Shown piece by piece: positions 16,945-18,286 of a stretch of 18,286 nt of DNA. The notes under the pieces were generated by a model. That model saw only the letters and a list, made by a program, of their open reading frames with translations, made no database searches and was not told where the DNA came from. Source of the stretch: Roseateles sp. (lineage in GTDB: Bacteria; Pseudomonadota; Gammaproteobacteria; Burkholderiales; Burkholderiaceae); the NCBI GenBank assembly GCA_019232985.1, contig JAFAMW010000026.1, forward strand, positions 1-18,286. The letters run 5' to 3'. Position 1 is the stretch's first letter. Each line of letters begins with the position of its first letter. The position numbers and the translations under genes were made by a program.

Positions 16945-18286
16945 ATGGGCCCGAAGCCGGTGGATGAGCGCAGCGACCACGACCTGTTCCGCACGGAGCT
17001 GGTCAACCTGATCGACCAGCGCCACGAGTTGGCCAAACTTGCCGATCTGATCGACTGGCCTGCGTTTGCGCAGCAGTGGGGTGCGCAGTTCGAGTCCACC
17101 ACCGGCCGCCCCGCGCTGCCCACGCGGCTGATGGCGGCGCTGCTCTACCTCAAGCACGTGTACGCGCTCAGCGACGAAGACGTCGTCGAGCGCTGGGTCG
17201 AGAACCCCTACTGGCAGCACTTCAGCGGCGAGCGCTACTTCCGCCACGAGCTGCCCTGCGACCCGTCCAGTCTCGTGCGCTGGCGCAAGCGCATTGGCGA
17301 GGCTGGCTGCGAATGGCTGCTGGCCCACAGCATCGAGGCGGCGAGCAAGGCCGGCGTGATCAAGCGCAGCAGCTTGCAGGCGGTGGTGTTGGACACCACC
17401 GTGCAACCCAAGGCGATCGCGCACCCGACCGACAGCCGCTTGCTCAACCGCGCCCGCGAGCAACTGGTGGCGGCGGCCCAGAAGGCGGGCGTCGCGCTGC
17501 GCCAGAGCTACGCGCGAGTGGGCAAGGCCGCTGAGACACAGGCCGGCCGCTACGCCCATGCCAAGCAGTTCAAGCGCATGCGTCGCGAGATCAGGAAACT
17601 GCATACCTGGCTGGGCCGAGTCATCCGGGACGTGCAGCGCAAGGGTGGCGAGGTGACGGGCGCGCTCAAGGACAAGCTCGACATCGCCCAGCGGCTGCAT
17701 GCCCAACAGCGCGACAGCAAGAACAAGCTCTACGCGCTGCACGCGCCGGAGGTGGAATGCCTGGCCAAGGGCAAGGCCAGGACGCCCTACGAGTTCGGCG
17801 TGAAGGTCTCCGTGGCCGTCACGGCCAAGGAAGGATTGGTGGTGGGCATGCGCTCGATGCCGGGTAACCCGTACGACGGCCACACCGTGGACAGCCAGCT
17901 CGAACAGGTCGAGATCCTCACCGGCAGCACGCCCAAGATCGCCTTGGCAGACCGTGGCTACCGCGGCGTCGAGCCGGTTTGCGGGGCGCAGCTGTTGATC
18001 AGCCATACGCGGCGACTGCCCAAACGATTGAAGAAACTGCTCAAACGGCGCCAGGTGGTGGAGCCCATGATCGGCCACATGAAGGCAGACGGGCTGCTGG
18101 GCAAGAACTGGCTCAAGGGCGCGGACGGCGACGCGCTGCACGCCCTGCTGTGCGGGGCCGGGCACAACCTGAGGATGATCCTGCGGCACCTGCGGGTGCT
18201 TTATTGCGCCTTGTTGGGCTTGGTCGCCATGGCGATCACGTGGGGGCTGCAAGCGGCCTCGGCCATGTTGCGACTCCGCGCCGCCA
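16945..18286 (+). CDS. IS5-family DDE transposase (partial at right edge)
   Basis: The frame is open for 447 codons from ATG 16945 to the window end, so the stop lies outside. The N-terminal part (about 10-125, DLFRTELVNLIDQRHELAKL onward, with LPTRLMAALLYLKHVYALSD) is the DUF772-type DNA-binding domain of IS5 transposases. The catalytic triad is complete: D150 in VVLDTTVQPKAI, D336 in IALADRGYRGVE, and E373 in RRQVVEPMIGHMKADG. A basic region between D150 and D336 (AKQFKRMRREIRKLHTWLG) is also typical of the long IS5 variants. It catalyses cut-and-paste movement of its element. The ribosome site GAGG is 5 bases upstream. Codon use differs from the neighbouring operons, as expected for a mobile gene. 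No internal stop or frameshift is visible, so it may be active. Confidence 0.92.
   Translation, partial: MGPKPVDERSDHDLFRTELVNLIDQRHELAKLADLIDWPAFAQQWGAQFESTTGRPALPTRLMAALLYLKHVYALSDEDVVERWVENPYWQHFSGERYFRHELPCDPSSLVRWRKRIGEAGCEWLLAHSIEAASKAGVIKRSSLQAVVLDTTVQPKAIAHPTDSRLLNRAREQLVAAAQKAGVALRQSYARVGKAAETQAGRYAHAKQFKRMRREIRKLHTWLGRVIRDVQRKGGEVTGALKDKLDIAQRLHAQQRDSKNKLYALHAPEVECLAKGKARTPYEFGVKVSVAVTAKEGLVVGMRSMPGNPYDGHTVDSQLEQVEILTGSTPKIALADRGYRGVEPVCGAQLLISHTRRLPKRLKKLLKRRQVVEPMIGHMKADGLLGKNWLKGADGDALHALLCGAGHNLRMILRHLRVLYCALLGLVAMAITWGLQAASAMLRLRAA

Larger units (their letters stand above)
16824..18286 (+). mobile_element. IS5-family insertion sequence, right end beyond the window
   Basis: The transposase gene and its promoter begin just after the natural stop of the preceding gene. 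The left terminus is not proven: GGCCCTGAAGAACGC from 16824 is a candidate because IS5-family ends often begin GG. The right end lies outside the window, so inverted repeats and a target duplication cannot be checked. Confidence 0.55.

Noticed and set aside
16801..18252. A 483-residue minus-strand open frame opposite the transposase
   Set aside because: The plus strand encodes a complete DDE triad and the DUF772-type domain; the minus frame is a shadow.

Overview
The window comes from a very GC-rich proteobacterium. Codon third positions are almost all G or C, and the gene families are Gram-negative: a TolC outer-membrane channel, a Rep helicase, an O-antigen-ligase-like protein, and an NtrC-type sigma-54 activator. 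A betaproteobacterium (Burkholderiales-like) or a xanthomonad-like gammaproteobacterium both fit; the sequence alone does not settle it. Both ends of the window (1 to about 600 and 16.1 kb onward) have visibly more relaxed codon use, and they carry gene remnants and mobile DNA.

Layout. Positions 1-316 hold the 3' end of an unidentified gene. It is followed by a short frameshifted remnant of a family 2 glycosyltransferase (about 301-590) and then by non-coding DNA. At 806-841 three direct half-sites spaced exactly 12 bp apart end in a palindrome, and at 886-900 there is a near-consensus sigma-54 -24/-12 promoter. This drives a tight seven-gene cluster (913-9579): periplasmic adaptor, stand-alone MacB-type ATPase, TolC-like channel, two FtsX/MacB-type permeases, an NtrC-family sigma-54-dependent response regulator and an NtrY-like sensor kinase. 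The cluster therefore looks like a complete tripartite ABC exporter that encodes its own sensor and sigma-54 activator, which would form a positive feedback loop. No cargo gene is recognisable.

Next come a degenerate Ser/Thr kinase-like protein (pseudokinase, 9711-10664) and a large O-antigen-ligase-like membrane protein with an inserted beta-rich domain (10762-13278). They are followed by the Rep DNA helicase (13342-15390) and a YhhN-family lysoplasmalogenase (15430-16086), which probably share a transcript.

The right end is a mobile-DNA zone. A gene for a small secreted protein (16109-16817) is split inside its signal peptide by a 48-bp element made almost entirely of two 20-bp inverted repeats, flanked by CTAG on both sides. 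Removing the element plus one CTAG restores one continuous 218-residue reading frame, so this is a target-duplicating insertion and not a simple terminator. Just downstream is an IS5-family transposase gene with a complete DDE triad, running off the window edge.

The most notable points are the self-contained sigma-54-controlled exporter with its periodic enhancer sites and almost leaderless first gene, the minimal 48-bp insertion element, the pseudokinase, and the ligase with a domain insertion.
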